Assembly (NCBI RefSeq): GCF_003057965.1
Contig: NZ_CP020921.1
Span: forward strand, 670,916-734,915
Direction: 5' to 3'
DNA from: Thermodesulfobium acidiphilum
Lineage (GTDB): Bacteria > Thermodesulfobiota > Thermodesulfobiia > Thermodesulfobiales > Thermodesulfobiaceae
Length of the DNA: 64,000 nucleotides
Position 1 is the first letter of the stretch; each line of letters starts with the position of its first letter. A program made the position numbers and the translations under genes. The notes below the pieces were generated by a model, which saw only the letters and a list, made by a program, of their open reading frames with translations, did not search any database and was not told the origin of the DNA. Below, one piece after another: positions 43,719 to 52,977 of this stretch.

Positions 43719-45091
43719 TTCATTTGAAGAGATAGAAGGAAAGATAAAGCAAATTAAGCACAAGTTCTTTCAGGCAAAAACAAGAAACAATAAGATGAAT
43801 CTTCAAAAAAGAGACAAAGAACTAAGGAAAAGGTTATCTGAAATGCTAAATAAAGTTATTCCATTTGAAGACTCTGAGAAAATAGCTAACTTTGATATCT
43901 TTGACCAGAATTCAAGCGCTGATTGGTTTGACCCTGAGTGGATGTTTGGCTTAAGAGATGGCTTTGATATTGTAATCGGAAATCCACCGTATGGAATTAA
44001 AGTCTCTCAAGTTGATCTTTCAAAATATAAATTTAGTGATTCAAAGAATAATTCAGCATCTCTTTTCATTGAGTTTGGTTTTAAGATAACCAAGAATAAT
44101 GGGGTTGTAATCTATATAGTTCCAAAGTCTTTAGCTTATTCTGATGGTTGGTCGAAAACAAGGAAATTTTTGATACTTGAAAATAAATTAAATTCAATAA
44201 TTGATGTTAGTAAAGCATTTGAACACGTTAAGCTAGAACAGGTGATAATTTGTTTTTCAAAATTTCAGCAAAAACAATATAGTATTTCAACAGGTGAGGG
44301 TTGGTTTGATTGTATAAAAAAAATAGGAGAAATTGGAAATTTTTTTGCTCTAAATTTAGATATTTTACCTATTTATATCAATAATACTAAGAAAAACATT
44401 TTAGAAAAGATCAAAGATAAAACTTTATTGCTTGGACAAATTTCTGAAACATGTAGGGAGATGCCTTTTCAGAAAAAAATTAGTAAAAATGGAATTCCGA
44501 TCTTAAGAAGAAGAAATATTGGAAAATATTATATTCATGGAAACCTTGATTTTGTTACGATTTCAAAAGATGAATTGAACATGCCAAAACTAAAAAAACT
44601 TTTAGAAAAAACACCTAAAATTTTGTCTCAAAATATTGTGGCTCATATAATGAATCCTGTAGATAAAGTGCTTATTATGTCTACTATTGACTTTGATGGA
44701 AGTTTAACCTTAGAATACGGTAATGAATACATATATAAAAAATGAATTTAAAGATATTTTTTCATATAGTTATATTTTGGGAATTTTGAACTCTAAATTA
44801 TCAGAATGGTTTTATTACTGGTTTGTTTATAATAGGGCCATAAGAACTATGCATTTTGATAAATATTATATTGGCAAACTTCCAATAAAAAAAATTGATA
44901 CATCCAATCAAAATATTGTTTCTGAAATAGAATCAAAGGTTGAAGATATTCTTACTATTAAACAAAAAGATAGTAGTTCAGATACCTCTCAACTTCAAAG
45001 AGAAATAGATGGATTGGTTTATCAGCTTTATGACTTAATTAAGGGTGAAATAAAAATCATCGAGAAGGGGGTTTATAATAGGGATAGATGA
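43718..45091 (+). pseudogene. Type IIG restriction-modification protein remnant (Eco57I-like)
   Basis: C-terminal part of an adenine-specific methyltransferase/endonuclease. The N-terminal nuclease and SAM-binding motif I are missing. What remains starts at FEEIEGKIKQIKHKFFQAKT, then SADWFDPEWMFG, the catalytic motif IV IGNPPYG and the VVIYIVPKSLAYSDGW segment. The frame breaks in an A-run near 44735 and continues in another frame with a TaqI-like specificity domain (YSYILGILNSKLSEWF) to QREIDGLVYQLYDL. One frameshift may be a sequence error, but the 5' truncation by the Rpn fragment is not. Confidence 0.82.
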
Positions 45092-46859
45092 AATTTCTGA
45101 AGAAAAGAACTTAAATAAAATATACGATGCATTTTTATTTGGTTTTTTTACTGATTTTCTAAAATCAAGCGAGGATTTGCCAGATTCAAGCTTAAAGGAT
45201 TTTTGTCGTTTAGAATCTTTGTTCTGGTTAAATAATTTCGATGAATATTACGAATATATAAAAGAATTAAGTTCTAAAGATAAAAATATAGGATATTTGC
45301 TTGAATTTAATTTTAAACTTTTTGCTCTTGAATATATTCCAAAACTTTATGTGGAAAAGTTTAAAGAGAATAAAACCTACGAATATAAAGAGGAATTTAA
45401 AAGTCTTTTACCTGAATTTTATCGTATTTTAGAAAAGCCAATAGACAGAGTAGCTTCTCCTTTTTATTTAGAAGTTTTACTCAATATATTTATTATATAT
45501 TTAGGTATTGCTGAAAAACTATTTGATGTCAAAAAGCTTCCACTTTCCGATCATATAAGACTAAAAACAAACATTTTTACAAAACTTCAGCAGATAGAAT
45601 CAGAATTTCAAAATCAAAGTTTTAATACAGAAGAAGATAAAATCTGGCAAACTCTTATTTACAAAGGATTAGCTAATGTTTACTCTTATTATGATGAGTT
45701 TTCACATATAGAAAGGCTATACTATGAAAAATCTTTGACAATTAGATCGAATGTGTTTGCTTTGTTAGATATGATTGATTATATTTTCGATGATGATGAA
45801 AAAGAATATGAAGCATGGAATTATCTTAAAAATTTTGAGAAATATTTTAATTATGAAAAATCGTTAGATGAAACAGAATATTTTATTTTTTTTGATAAGA
45901 AAACACAATTTTCAGGATATCAAAGTAATCAAGAAATAAAGGATAGTTATATAAGAGCTATCAGATCAATTGAGAAAATGAAATATAAAACAATTTATGA
46001 AAGTTATTTTTACTATAATTTAGCCCTATTTTTAGAGGACGAAGAAGATTATTTAAGAAGTGAAGAAAATCTTAATAAGTCATTAGAAATACTAAAAAAT
46101 GCTTGTCAAATACCCGATCTAAGTTATAAATCAGATATAAAAAACAGAGAGAATTTGATTTATTTTTTAGATGATTTTGAAGATTATCTTTATGAGATAT
46201 GTTTTTGCCAAATTAATTTAAATAAAGTAGAAAGTTACGAAGAAACTCTTGCAAATATGGAAAACATTAAGGACGAATTAAGTTCTCAGGACTATTATGA
46301 CGAAAAAACTGATATTTCCTATGATATAACTCTTTTAAGGTCAAAAATTCTTGAAAATATAGAGAAATATGATGATTTGATCAAGATAATTGAGAATTGT
46401 TTAAACGAAAACAGAAATCTGCTTTCTGATGAACAAAAATCAGAATTAAAGGCGAGACTTGCTGTTGCATATTTAAAAGTTGATAATTTAGATAAATATA
46501 ATAAATTGGTAAAAGAGGCTATTGATTTGGATTCTAATAATAGAACTGTATTAGAAATAGCGGTAAAGAGAGATTATTTAAAAACTAAGTTTTTATCAAA
46601 GAAGCATTGGTATGAAATAATCAAAAGCTTTTCAATTCCATTTGTTATTTTTACACTAATTATTATACCTTTATTTAAAATCCATTTAATTCCTGAATTG
46701 TATGGCTTAATTTATAATTTACTTATTATAATTGCAATAGCTTGTTGTTTGCCGCCCGTAATTGCATTTATTTATCCGATTGTTTCAAGGATATCAATAG
46801 GTAATACTGTAATAGATTTTGAACTACCTCACAAGGAAAGAAAATCCGATTTGCACTAA
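45078..46859 (+). CDS. TPR-like protein with C-terminal membrane anchor, unknown function
   Basis: Intact protein of about 590 residues, rich in Asp, Glu, Lys and Tyr and almost all helical. Several TPR-like helix pairs are visible (LANVYSYYDEFSHIERLYYEKS, shown partly as ANVYSYYDEF and RLYYEKS; YYNLALFLEDEEDY; ARLAVAYLKVDNLDKYNKLV). Two hydrophobic helices follow near the C-terminus (FSIPFVIFTLIIIPLF; LIIIAIACCLPPVIAFIYP) and a short tail. The frame is open above the TTG at 45177. GGGGG at 45067-45071 followed 6 bases later by ATA at 45078 would give a sensible N-terminus (IGIDEISEEKN). It overlaps the decayed restriction-modification gene. The family is not recognised. Confidence 0.6.
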   Translation: MGIDEISEEKNLNKIYDAFLFGFFTDFLKSSEDLPDSSLKDFCRLESLFWLNNFDEYYEYIKELSSKDKNIGYLLEFNFKLFALEYIPKLYVEKFKENKTYEYKEEFKSLLPEFYRILEKPIDRVASPFYLEVLLNIFIIYLGIAEKLFDVKKLPLSDHIRLKTNIFTKLQQIESEFQNQSFNTEEDKIWQTLIYKGLANVYSYYDEFSHIERLYYEKSLTIRSNVFALLDMIDYIFDDDEKEYEAWNYLKNFEKYFNYEKSLDETEYFIFFDKKTQFSGYQSNQEIKDSYIRAIRSIEKMKYKTIYESYFYYNLALFLEDEEDYLRSEENLNKSLEILKNACQIPDLSYKSDIKNRENLIYFLDDFEDYLYEICFCQINLNKVESYEETLANMENIKDELSSQDYYDEKTDISYDITLLRSKILENIEKYDDLIKIIENCLNENRNLLSDEQKSELKARLAVAYLKVDNLDKYNKLVKEAIDLDSNNRTVLEIAVKRDYLKTKFLSKKHWYEIIKSFSIPFVIFTLIIIPLFKIHLIPELYGLIYNLLIIIAIACCLPPVIAFIYPIVSRISIGNTVIDFELPHKERKSDLH

Positions 46860-46875
46860 ATAAGCCAAAATCAAT

Positions 46876-46892
46876 AACCAAAATCCAATCTA
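46876..46892. repeat. 17-bp direct repeat, left copy
   Basis: AACCAAAATCCAATCTA occurs here and again, identically, at 48282-48298, flanking 1.39 kb of decayed sequence between the TPR-like gene and icd. ACTAAATAAG also occurs next to each copy (46855-46864 and 48307-48316). Confidence 0.6.
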
Positions 46893-46919
46893 ACATTATC
46901 CCTCCCCTCATTGATAAAA

Positions 46920-47170
46920 ATGTCAAGTGTTTCAAGTATTGAAGATTGTAAAACAATTGGTCAAAAAGTTCAAAAAAGGTATAGTAAAACATGATGTTGT
47001 ATGGAAGAGAAGAGTATCTAAAAAAAATAGAAAAACAAAAACAATTGATCCTATAAAATAAACCTAAGGACAATATTGGGAAAAATGAATTTGAACGTTT
47101 TCGTTCTTATGAGAAGAATTTGTTCAGGATTTCTACTATCTTTGGAATAAATTATTTGCTATCTAAGTAA
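46920..47170 (+). pseudogene. Small unrecognised broken gene
   Basis: Codon-like sequence runs from MSSVSSIEDCKTIGQKVQKR (46920), shifts frame at ATGATG near 46992, continues MLYGREEYLKKIEKQKQ, meets one TAA at 47054, and goes on in the same frame with NEFERFRSYEKNLFRIS to a stop at 47170. I do not recognise the protein. It converges with the nuclease pseudogene. Confidence 0.4.
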
Positions 47171-48028
47171 GTATTGTTTCTATTGTATTCTTTATTTACA
47201 CGTTCCTTAAAAAATTTTATAAAATCTGGAAATGTTTCTTCTTTTATAATATCCTGTACATTAAAAATATGAAGATAAGCATGCCTGGAAGAATATATTC
47301 CCAATCTTTTAATTTCACAATTTGATGGCAAACCGTCAATACCGCCAATTTTATAAAGTATATAATATCCAAGTAATTGATTTAAATATTCTTGAGTTAA
47401 TATAAAATTTTTTGTAGTTTTAATATCTATGATTGCATTATCTATTACTATATCACAATCTGCTCCTCTAATAAGTTAAGATGCTTAACCAAATGTTGGA
47501 TTTAATATATATTGTTTTTGATATAAAATATTCAGGTTTTACTATTGATATTAAATTTTTTAGATCTTCTATATCTTTTTCATCAATATTTCCTAAATCT
47601 TTATCTACCAATCCAGCTCTATATATATAATATCTATTTGACCTAACAACAATGTTATTTTGAGTAAATTTGAATTAATTTCGCCTTTATTAATAAAATC
47701 TTCGTAAACTTTTTTTGCTTCGTGTATAATTTTCGCTGTTTTTTTATAAATTGAAGTACCAAATAATGGATCATCTACTCTATATTCTAATAAACGAAGA
47801 GATGACATAGCTACCCATTCGTGTTCTATAGCATTTGGATTTTTATTTTTTATATAAAAACGAAGTAAATAATCAAATGCTGTTCCAACCAATGGATAAT
47901 TTAGTTGATAAGGGAGGGAATAATAATTCTGACTTAGTTTTTAATGAAGGCACTTTAAAAAATTTTAAAAGTTTCTTTAATTTCTTTGTTCTTATAAAAA
48001 AGATGTTAGACTCAAAATATACCTCCAT
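47152..48028 (-). pseudogene. PD-(D/E)XK-like nuclease pseudogene
   Basis: Minus-strand gene starting at ATG 48028 (MEVYFESNIFFIRTKK). It shifts frame near 47925 to YYSLPYQLNYPLVGTAFDYL, reads through EHEWVAMSSLRLLEYRVDD, shifts again near 47630 (RAGLVDKDLGNIDEKD), and then shows two in-frame TAA codons around 47475. It recovers as GADCDIVIDNAIIDIKTTK, which has the D-x(n)-D-x-K spacing of PD-(D/E)XK nucleases, and ends at NTYLDSK. Once about 285 residues, probably a defence or restriction nuclease, it is now inactive. Confidence 0.65.
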
Positions 48029-48363
48029 AAATTTTAAATTTTGATTATTGGTAAAAAAATTTATACAAAAATATAGGTTTACTAGTCTATAAAGATTAAT
48101 TCCAATTTTTTTCTGTAAATTTGTCCTTTGATAGAATCAATTGAAATTGATCTTACTTCAAGGTTGTAAATCTCATTTACTCAATGTCAATAACAACTCC
48201 TTATTTACTCTTATGGAAAACAAAAAGTAACCTGATCTTTGATAAAAGGATAGAAAATCAAATTCGTACTAATTAATTTAAAACCAAAATCCAATCTACC
48301 CCAATCACTAAATAAGTTTATAATATTTTGTGATGAAAAAATAAATTTGAAGGGAAGATTGCG
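48029..48363. other. Decayed region before icd
   Basis: 335 bases without an intact gene. On the minus strand, 48082-48179 reads NEIYNLEVRSISIDSIKGQI in frame, preceded after a one-base shift by VVIDIE, so it looks like the end of another decayed gene that I cannot name. The right copy of the 17-bp repeat lies at 48282-48298. TATAAT at 48319-48324 may be the icd -10 box. Confidence 0.4.
48282..48298. repeat. 17-bp direct repeat, right copy
   Basis: Identical to 46876-46892; it marks the right border of the decayed segment and lies 65 bases upstream of icd. Confidence 0.6.
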
Positions 48364-50601
48364 ATGAACGACAAAGTGAAGGTAACCTGGACTATTACTG
48401 ATGAAGCGCCATATCTTGCTACATTTTCCTTGCTCCCCATAGTAAAGAAATTTTTTGATGTGTCAGATATCGAGATAGATATAAAGGATATCTCTCTTTC
48501 GTCAAGGATATTGGCCAATTTTTCTGACTTTCTAACTGAAGAGCAAAGGGTCTCTGACGATCTTTCTATTCTTGGTGAACTTGTAAACCAGCCAGATACC
48601 ATTCTCATAAAGCTGCCAAACATAAGCGCTTCTCTTCCACAACTGAAGATTGCCATAAAGGAATTGCAGTCAAAAGGATACAATCTGCCTGATTATCCAG
48701 ATGAGCTAAAATCAGATTGGGATGAGCAGATAAGAGAGAGATATTCCAGAGTATTGGGCAGCGCTGTGAACCCGGTATTAAGGCAGGGGAACAATATTCG
48801 CGCGGTCCCTAGGTCTATCAAAGAAACAGCCAAAAAATTTCCTGAGTTGATGGGACTTCCTTTAAAGGAGTGGAGTTCATCTTCTAAGACTCACGTTTCA
48901 CACATGACTGATGGGGATTTTTATGGCCATGAAAAATCAATAACTCTTTCAAAGAATACCAAAGTAAGGATAGAGTTTATAGATAAAAGCGGCAGTGTTT
49001 TCGTCTTTAGAGAGCTGAATCTTTTGGACAAAGAGATATTTGACGGTTCATTTATAAGCATAAAGGCCTTGTCTGATTTTTACGAAGATCAGATAAAGGA
49101 TGCAAAGAGAGAGGATATATTGTGGTCGTTACACCTTAAAGCCACCATGATGAAGATATCCGATCCAGTATTATTTGGCCATGCTATCAGGACATACTTT
49201 AAGGAAGTATTTGCAAAGCATCAAGACACTTTCAATGAGATAGGAGTCAATCCAAACAATGGATTAAGCGATATCCTTTCAAAGCTAAAAAAATTATCTG
49301 ATGACAAGAGAACTGAAATAGAGAAAGATATAGAGGCTACTTATGAGAAAAATCCAGGTTTGTATATGGTAGATTCAAACAAAGGGATTACAAATCTTCA
49401 TATGCCTAATCTTGTCCTTATAGACGCCTCAATTCCAACCATCATTAGAGACGGAGGAAAAGCCTGGGGTCCAGATGGTATGCTTCATGACGTAAAGATA
49501 GTTATTCCTGATAGGTCGTACGCTACCATATATGCTGAAATAGTTGAAGATTGTAAGAAAAATGGAGCTTTTGACAGAACTACTATGGGAACTGTTATAG
49601 ATATCGGTCTGATAGCAATGAAAGCTGAAGAGTACGGATCTCATGACAAGACTTTTATAGCTCCTGATGATGGAGTTTTCAGAGTGGTAGATACTGAAGA
49701 CGGCCAAATTCTTATGCAGCACTCTGTAGAAAAGGGTGACATATGGAGAGGTTGCCAGGTAAAGGATGTGGCTATCAGAAACTGGGTTCAAATTGCTGTA
49801 GAAGAAACTAAGAAAAATAATCTTCCTGCCATATTCTGGCTGGATGAAAACAGACCTCATGATAAAGAGGAGATCAAAAAGGTTAGAGAATATTTGAAAA
49901 CTTATGACCTAACAGGTCTGGATATAAAGATAATGAAGCCCTTGGATGCAATGAAAGCTACTCTAAAGATGATTAGGAAAGGACAGGATGTGATTGCAGT
50001 AACTGGGAATATATTAAGAGATTATCTTTCTGATCTCTTTCCTATATTGGAAGTAGGAACCAGCGCAAAAGTATTTTCTATAATCCCCCTTCTTTCAGGT
50101 GGTCGCATGTTTGAGACTGGTGCAGGAGGTAGCGCACCAAAGCATGTAGAGCAATTTCTGGAAAAAAATCACTTGAGATGGGATTCTATTGCAGAATTTG
50201 TAGCCATTTCTCAAAGTCTGAGGTTTATTTTTGATAAGTATAACCTTAGAAAAGCTTTTGTTTTAGGCAATGCCTGTGAAGGTGCAATATCTGATATACT
50301 CTCAAATAAAAAATGGCCGTCGAGGAAGGTTGGGGAGATAGACAATAGAGGAGAACACTATTATTTCATGAAATATTGGGCCAATCATCTTTCGAATCAG
50401 AAAGAGGATATTGACATAAAAGAAAAATTTTTAAAAGTAAAGATTGAACTTGATAAAAATGAAGACAAGATTAACGAAGAGCTTTTGAGCGTTCAAGGTA
50501 AAAAGGTTGAGATAAATGGCTATTATAGGCCAGATAAGGACATAGTAGAAAGGCTAATGCGTCCAAGCTCGATTTTAAACAATATAGTGGACAATATATA
50601 A
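48364..50601 (+). CDS. icd: Isocitrate dehydrogenase, monomeric NADP type
   Basis: Interconverts isocitrate and 2-oxoglutarate plus CO2. The 745 residues and the opening [19 protein letters not shown] are typical of the monomeric enzyme. The substrate motif [18 protein letters not shown] keeps the Ser, Asn and two Arg that bind isocitrate (the family usually has NSDRRAP here). [28 protein letters not shown] and [11 protein letters not shown] also match. GGGAAG precedes the ATG, and a hairpin terminator follows. It begins a run of genes covering citrate to succinate, usable in either direction. Confidence 0.95.
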   Translation: MNDKVKVTWTITDEAPYLATFSLLPIVKKFFDVSDIEIDIKDISLSSRILANFSDFLTEEQRVSDDLSILGELVNQPDTILIKLPNISASLPQLKIAIKELQSKGYNLPDYPDELKSDWDEQIRERYSRVLGSAVNPVLRQGNNIRAVPRSIKETAKKFPELMGLPLKEWSSSSKTHVSHMTDGDFYGHEKSITLSKNTKVRIEFIDKSGSVFVFRELNLLDKEIFDGSFISIKALSDFYEDQIKDAKREDILWSLHLKATMMKISDPVLFGHAIRTYFKEVFAKHQDTFNEIGVNPNNGLSDILSKLKKLSDDKRTEIEKDIEATYEKNPGLYMVDSNKGITNLHMPNLVLIDASIPTIIRDGGKAWGPDGMLHDVKIVIPDRSYATIYAEIVEDCKKNGAFDRTTMGTVIDIGLIAMKAEEYGSHDKTFIAPDDGVFRVVDTEDGQILMQHSVEKGDIWRGCQVKDVAIRNWVQIAVEETKKNNLPAIFWLDENRPHDKEEIKKVREYLKTYDLTGLDIKIMKPLDAMKATLKMIRKGQDVIAVTGNILRDYLSDLFPILEVGTSAKVFSIIPLLSGGRMFETGAGGSAPKHVEQFLEKNHLRWDSIAEFVAISQSLRFIFDKYNLRKAFVLGNACEGAISDILSNKKWPSRKVGEIDNRGEHYYFMKYWANHLSNQKEDIDIKEKFLKVKIELDKNEDKINEELLSVQGKKVEINGYYRPDKDIVERLMRPSSILNNIVDNI

Positions 50602-50615
50602 AAATCAAAATCTAT

Positions 50616-50680
50616 GTTGGCCGCTAAACTTAGCGCAAGTTTTACCGTGGCGTCCATTTAGCGGTCAACTTTATTATTTA
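50616..50680 (+). terminator. Terminator after icd
   Basis: GTTGGCCGCTAAA (50616-50628) pairs with TTTAGCGGTCAAC (50657-50669), 13 pairs with one G-T, followed by TTTATTATTTATTTT. It separates icd from the convergent pseudogene. Confidence 0.7.
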
Positions 50681-50910
50681 TTTTCTGGCAAGAATTTCTT
50701 TTCTAGATCTCTAATTTCGGGGAATCCTATTAATTTATTAAACTCTTGAAATGGGAAAATCCTGTCCTGCAGGTTTTTATTTGTGCCATCTTTATAAAGT
50801 TGATTAAGCGTTTCATAAAGAGCTTTTGCAGCTGCATAAATAGTTGGCACAGGAACACTTATCCTTGAAAATCCCATATCTTCAAGTTCTTTAAAGCTAA
50901 GAAGTGGAGT
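50674..50910 (-). pseudogene. Isocitrate lyase/PEP mutase family, C-terminal fragment
   Basis: Minus-strand remnant reading TPLLSFKELEDMGFSRISVP, then TIYAAAKALYETLNQL and a FNKLIGFPEIRDLEKKF tail, which is the C-terminal part of an isocitrate-lyase/PEP-mutase barrel protein. The matching N-terminal part lies at 51200-51566, with IS1634-type sequence between them and about 90 residues of the barrel missing. Confidence 0.75.
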
Positions 50911-51006
50911 CCATTATCTATCCCATTATCCTAAAAAACCCTTAAATGTAGTGCCTACTGAAAATATTACTCCTGACTTTATTGTATAAAATGCTATAAT
51001 TTTTCT

Positions 51007-51198
51007 ATGTTTGTAAGAATAAAAACAACACCCAAAAGCCCAAGAAAGTCTGTTCAGATTGTTACATCTTATAGAATAGGCGGCAAGGTCAAACAGAGGA
51101 TTGTAAAGCATGTAGGCATAGCGCGAGACGATAAATAATTAGAGGAGCTTAAATCTTTAGCCTATTCTATAAAGGTAAAACTTGAAACAGAAAATCAT
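51007..51198 (+). mobile_element. IS1634-type transposase remnant
   Basis: ATG at 51007 begins MFVRIKTTPKSPRKSVQIVT, followed by GGKVKQRIVKHVGIARDD, the characteristic N-terminus of IS1634-family DDE transposases. An in-frame TAA at 51136 interrupts it, after which LEELKSLAYSIKVKLETEN continues in frame. Everything beyond, including the catalytic DDE core, is missing. A CTATAAT box (50994-51000) precedes it. It interrupts the isocitrate-lyase-family gene. Confidence 0.75.
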
Positions 51199-51199
51199 C

Positions 51200-51566
51200 T
51201 CCCTATGGCCACATCTTTTTGGCTATATCTGATCTTCGAGGTTTATTCCAGCTATACCCGCTTGTTCGAATTCCTGGACTATTCTAATAACGTTTAGAGA
51301 GTTCCCATATCTCGTGTCTTTATTTGCCATTACTGGAATATTTACAGCATTACAGATGTTATGGGTATGGCGCAAAACTTCGTCAAAACTCAAAAGGCCT
51401 ATATCTGGTTTTCCGAGTAAACTTGCGCTAAATCCATATCCTGACAACTGTACAGCTTTAAAGCCAGCAAGTTCTACCATCTTGCAGAAAGACAATCATA
51501 GGCACCAGGCATTACTAAAATTTCCTTTGCTTTTATTAAATCTAAAAGTACTTTTGCTTTAGACAT
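51200..51566 (-). pseudogene. Isocitrate lyase/PEP mutase family, N-terminal fragment
   Basis: Starts at ATG 51566 after GGAGCT with KAKVLLDLIKAKEILVMPGA, then shifts frame near 51480 to MVELAGFKAVQLSGYGFSAS. The metal motif expected as ADGDTGYG reads ANKDTRYG, so it is mutated. After NLEDQI a second shift leads to PKRCGH (51205-51222), the catalytic-cysteine loop of 2-methylisocitrate/isocitrate lyases. It is broken by frameshifts, point changes and the insertion. Confidence 0.78.
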
Positions 51567-51687
51567 TTTTTAGCTCCTCATTTAAGAATTATTTAGATTA
51601 TACTTAGATATTTTAACTATCTTCTAGTATTATATTAAAAATATCTTTTATAATTAATTAACAGAAAATTGAAAGGACGTGAAAGGT

Positions 51688-52941
51688 TTGGCCAAAACTA
51701 TGGTACAAAAGATCTTTGAAAGGAAGATTGAAAGTGATGTAAAATCAGGGATGATGATAATTGTGCCTGTTGATCTGGTTTACGTTCAGGATGGTACAGG
51801 ACCTTTATCCTTTAGACAATTTGAAAAGCTTGAAAAGGATAGTCTGGCATTTTCCGAGAATACCGCTATATTTTTAGATCATGCTGCTCCTTCCCCAAGA
51901 AAGGAGTTATCAAATGATCATATATATTTAAGAACAATGGCTTCAAAATTGGGTTGTAAAATATACGATGTGGGAGAAGGCGTTTGTCATCAAATAGCAA
52001 TAGAGTCTCTTGTAAGGCCCTTTGACATAGTTGTTGGTGCAGATTCCCACACGTGTACAGGTGGTGCTCTTGGAGCTTTTGCTACTGGTATGGGTTCTAC
52101 CGATATAGCTGTGTCTATGGGACTTGGAAAGAACTGGTTTAGAATTCCTGAGAGTATACTCATAAAACTTATTGGCAAGATGCCTAAATACATCACTGGA
52201 AAGGATATTATTATATCCATTGTAAAGTATTTCGGATCGAATGGTGCTAGCTATCAAGCGCTGGAATTTTCAGGAGATATAGAAAATATTTCAATTTATG
52301 ATAGATTGACGATATCAAATATGGCAATTGAGTGTGGTGCAAAGGTTGGGATATTCCCATCTGATGAGGTTACGAGAGAATTTCTTGAAAAAAACAATCG
52401 ATTTGAAGACTTTAAAGAATTAAAGCCTGATCCGGATGCGGAATACATCGATAGACTGGAGTTCAAACTTGATGAGATTGAGCCGATGGTGAGCGTCCCT
52501 CATTATGTGCACACTGCAAGGAGAGCAAAGAATCTAAAAGATATAAAAATAAATCAGGTTTTTTTAGGCTCTTGCACGAATGGCAGGCTGGAGGATTTAA
52601 GGATGGCTGCAAAGATATTGAAGGGAAAGAGCGTCGCAAAGGGCGTAAGGCTGATAGTGGTTCCCGCATCAAAGAAAGTATATCTGGATGCTATCAAAGA
52701 AGGTATTATTGAAACTTTGGTAAATTCTGGGGCGAGCATAATGGCACCAGGATGTGGACCCTGTGTAGGCGTTCATGAAGGAATCTTGGGCGACAACGAA
52801 GTAGCACTTGCCACGTCAAATAGAAATTTTCGTGGCAGAATGGGAAACCCTGATTCATATATATACCTGTCTTCGCCACTTACAGCAGCAGCCTCTGCGA
52901 TTACAGGATATATTACCGATCCAAGAGAGTTTGACATTTAG
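51688..52941 (+). CDS. LeuC-type aconitase-family hydro-lyase, large subunit (probable aconitase)
   Basis: Large subunit of a two-subunit [4Fe-4S] hydro-lyase of the isopropylmalate isomerase/homoaconitase group, about 417 residues. DHAAPSPRKE, VVGADSHTCTGGALGAFATGMGS (partly quoted: ADSHTCTGGALG), GSCTNGRLEDLR and GCGPCVGVH hold the cluster cysteines and active-site residues. The TTG at 51688 gives the usual MAKTMVQKIF start, 10 bases after AAAGGA; GTG at 51679 overlaps that site. leuA and leuB are not nearby; icd, kor and suc genes are, so it probably isomerises citrate and isocitrate. The exact substrate is inference. Confidence 0.85.
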   Translation: MAKTMVQKIFERKIESDVKSGMMIIVPVDLVYVQDGTGPLSFRQFEKLEKDSLAFSENTAIFLDHAAPSPRKELSNDHIYLRTMASKLGCKIYDVGEGVCHQIAIESLVRPFDIVVGADSHTCTGGALGAFATGMGSTDIAVSMGLGKNWFRIPESILIKLIGKMPKYITGKDIIISIVKYFGSNGASYQALEFSGDIENISIYDRLTISNMAIECGAKVGIFPSDEVTREFLEKNNRFEDFKELKPDPDAEYIDRLEFKLDEIEPMVSVPHYVHTARRAKNLKDIKINQVFLGSCTNGRLEDLRMAAKILKGKSVAKGVRLIVVPASKKVYLDAIKEGIIETLVNSGASIMAPGCGPCVGVHEGILGDNEVALATSNRNFRGRMGNPDSYIYLSSPLTAAASAITGYITDPREFDI

Positions 52942-52977
52942 TTATCAGGAGTAAATTTATTTTAGGAGGACTGAAAA

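Noticed and set aside
43455-43763. Open 102-codon minus-strand frame as an intact gene
   Set aside because: Only about 40 residues match the Rpn family; the ends are shadows of the EAL and methyltransferase fragments.
46768-47073. 101-codon minus-strand frame at the end of the TPR-like gene
   Set aside because: It is antisense to the membrane helix region and to the 17-bp repeat, with no ribosome site or recognisable motif.
47835-48044. 69-codon plus-strand frame
   Set aside because: It is the antisense of the nuclease pseudogene N-terminus.
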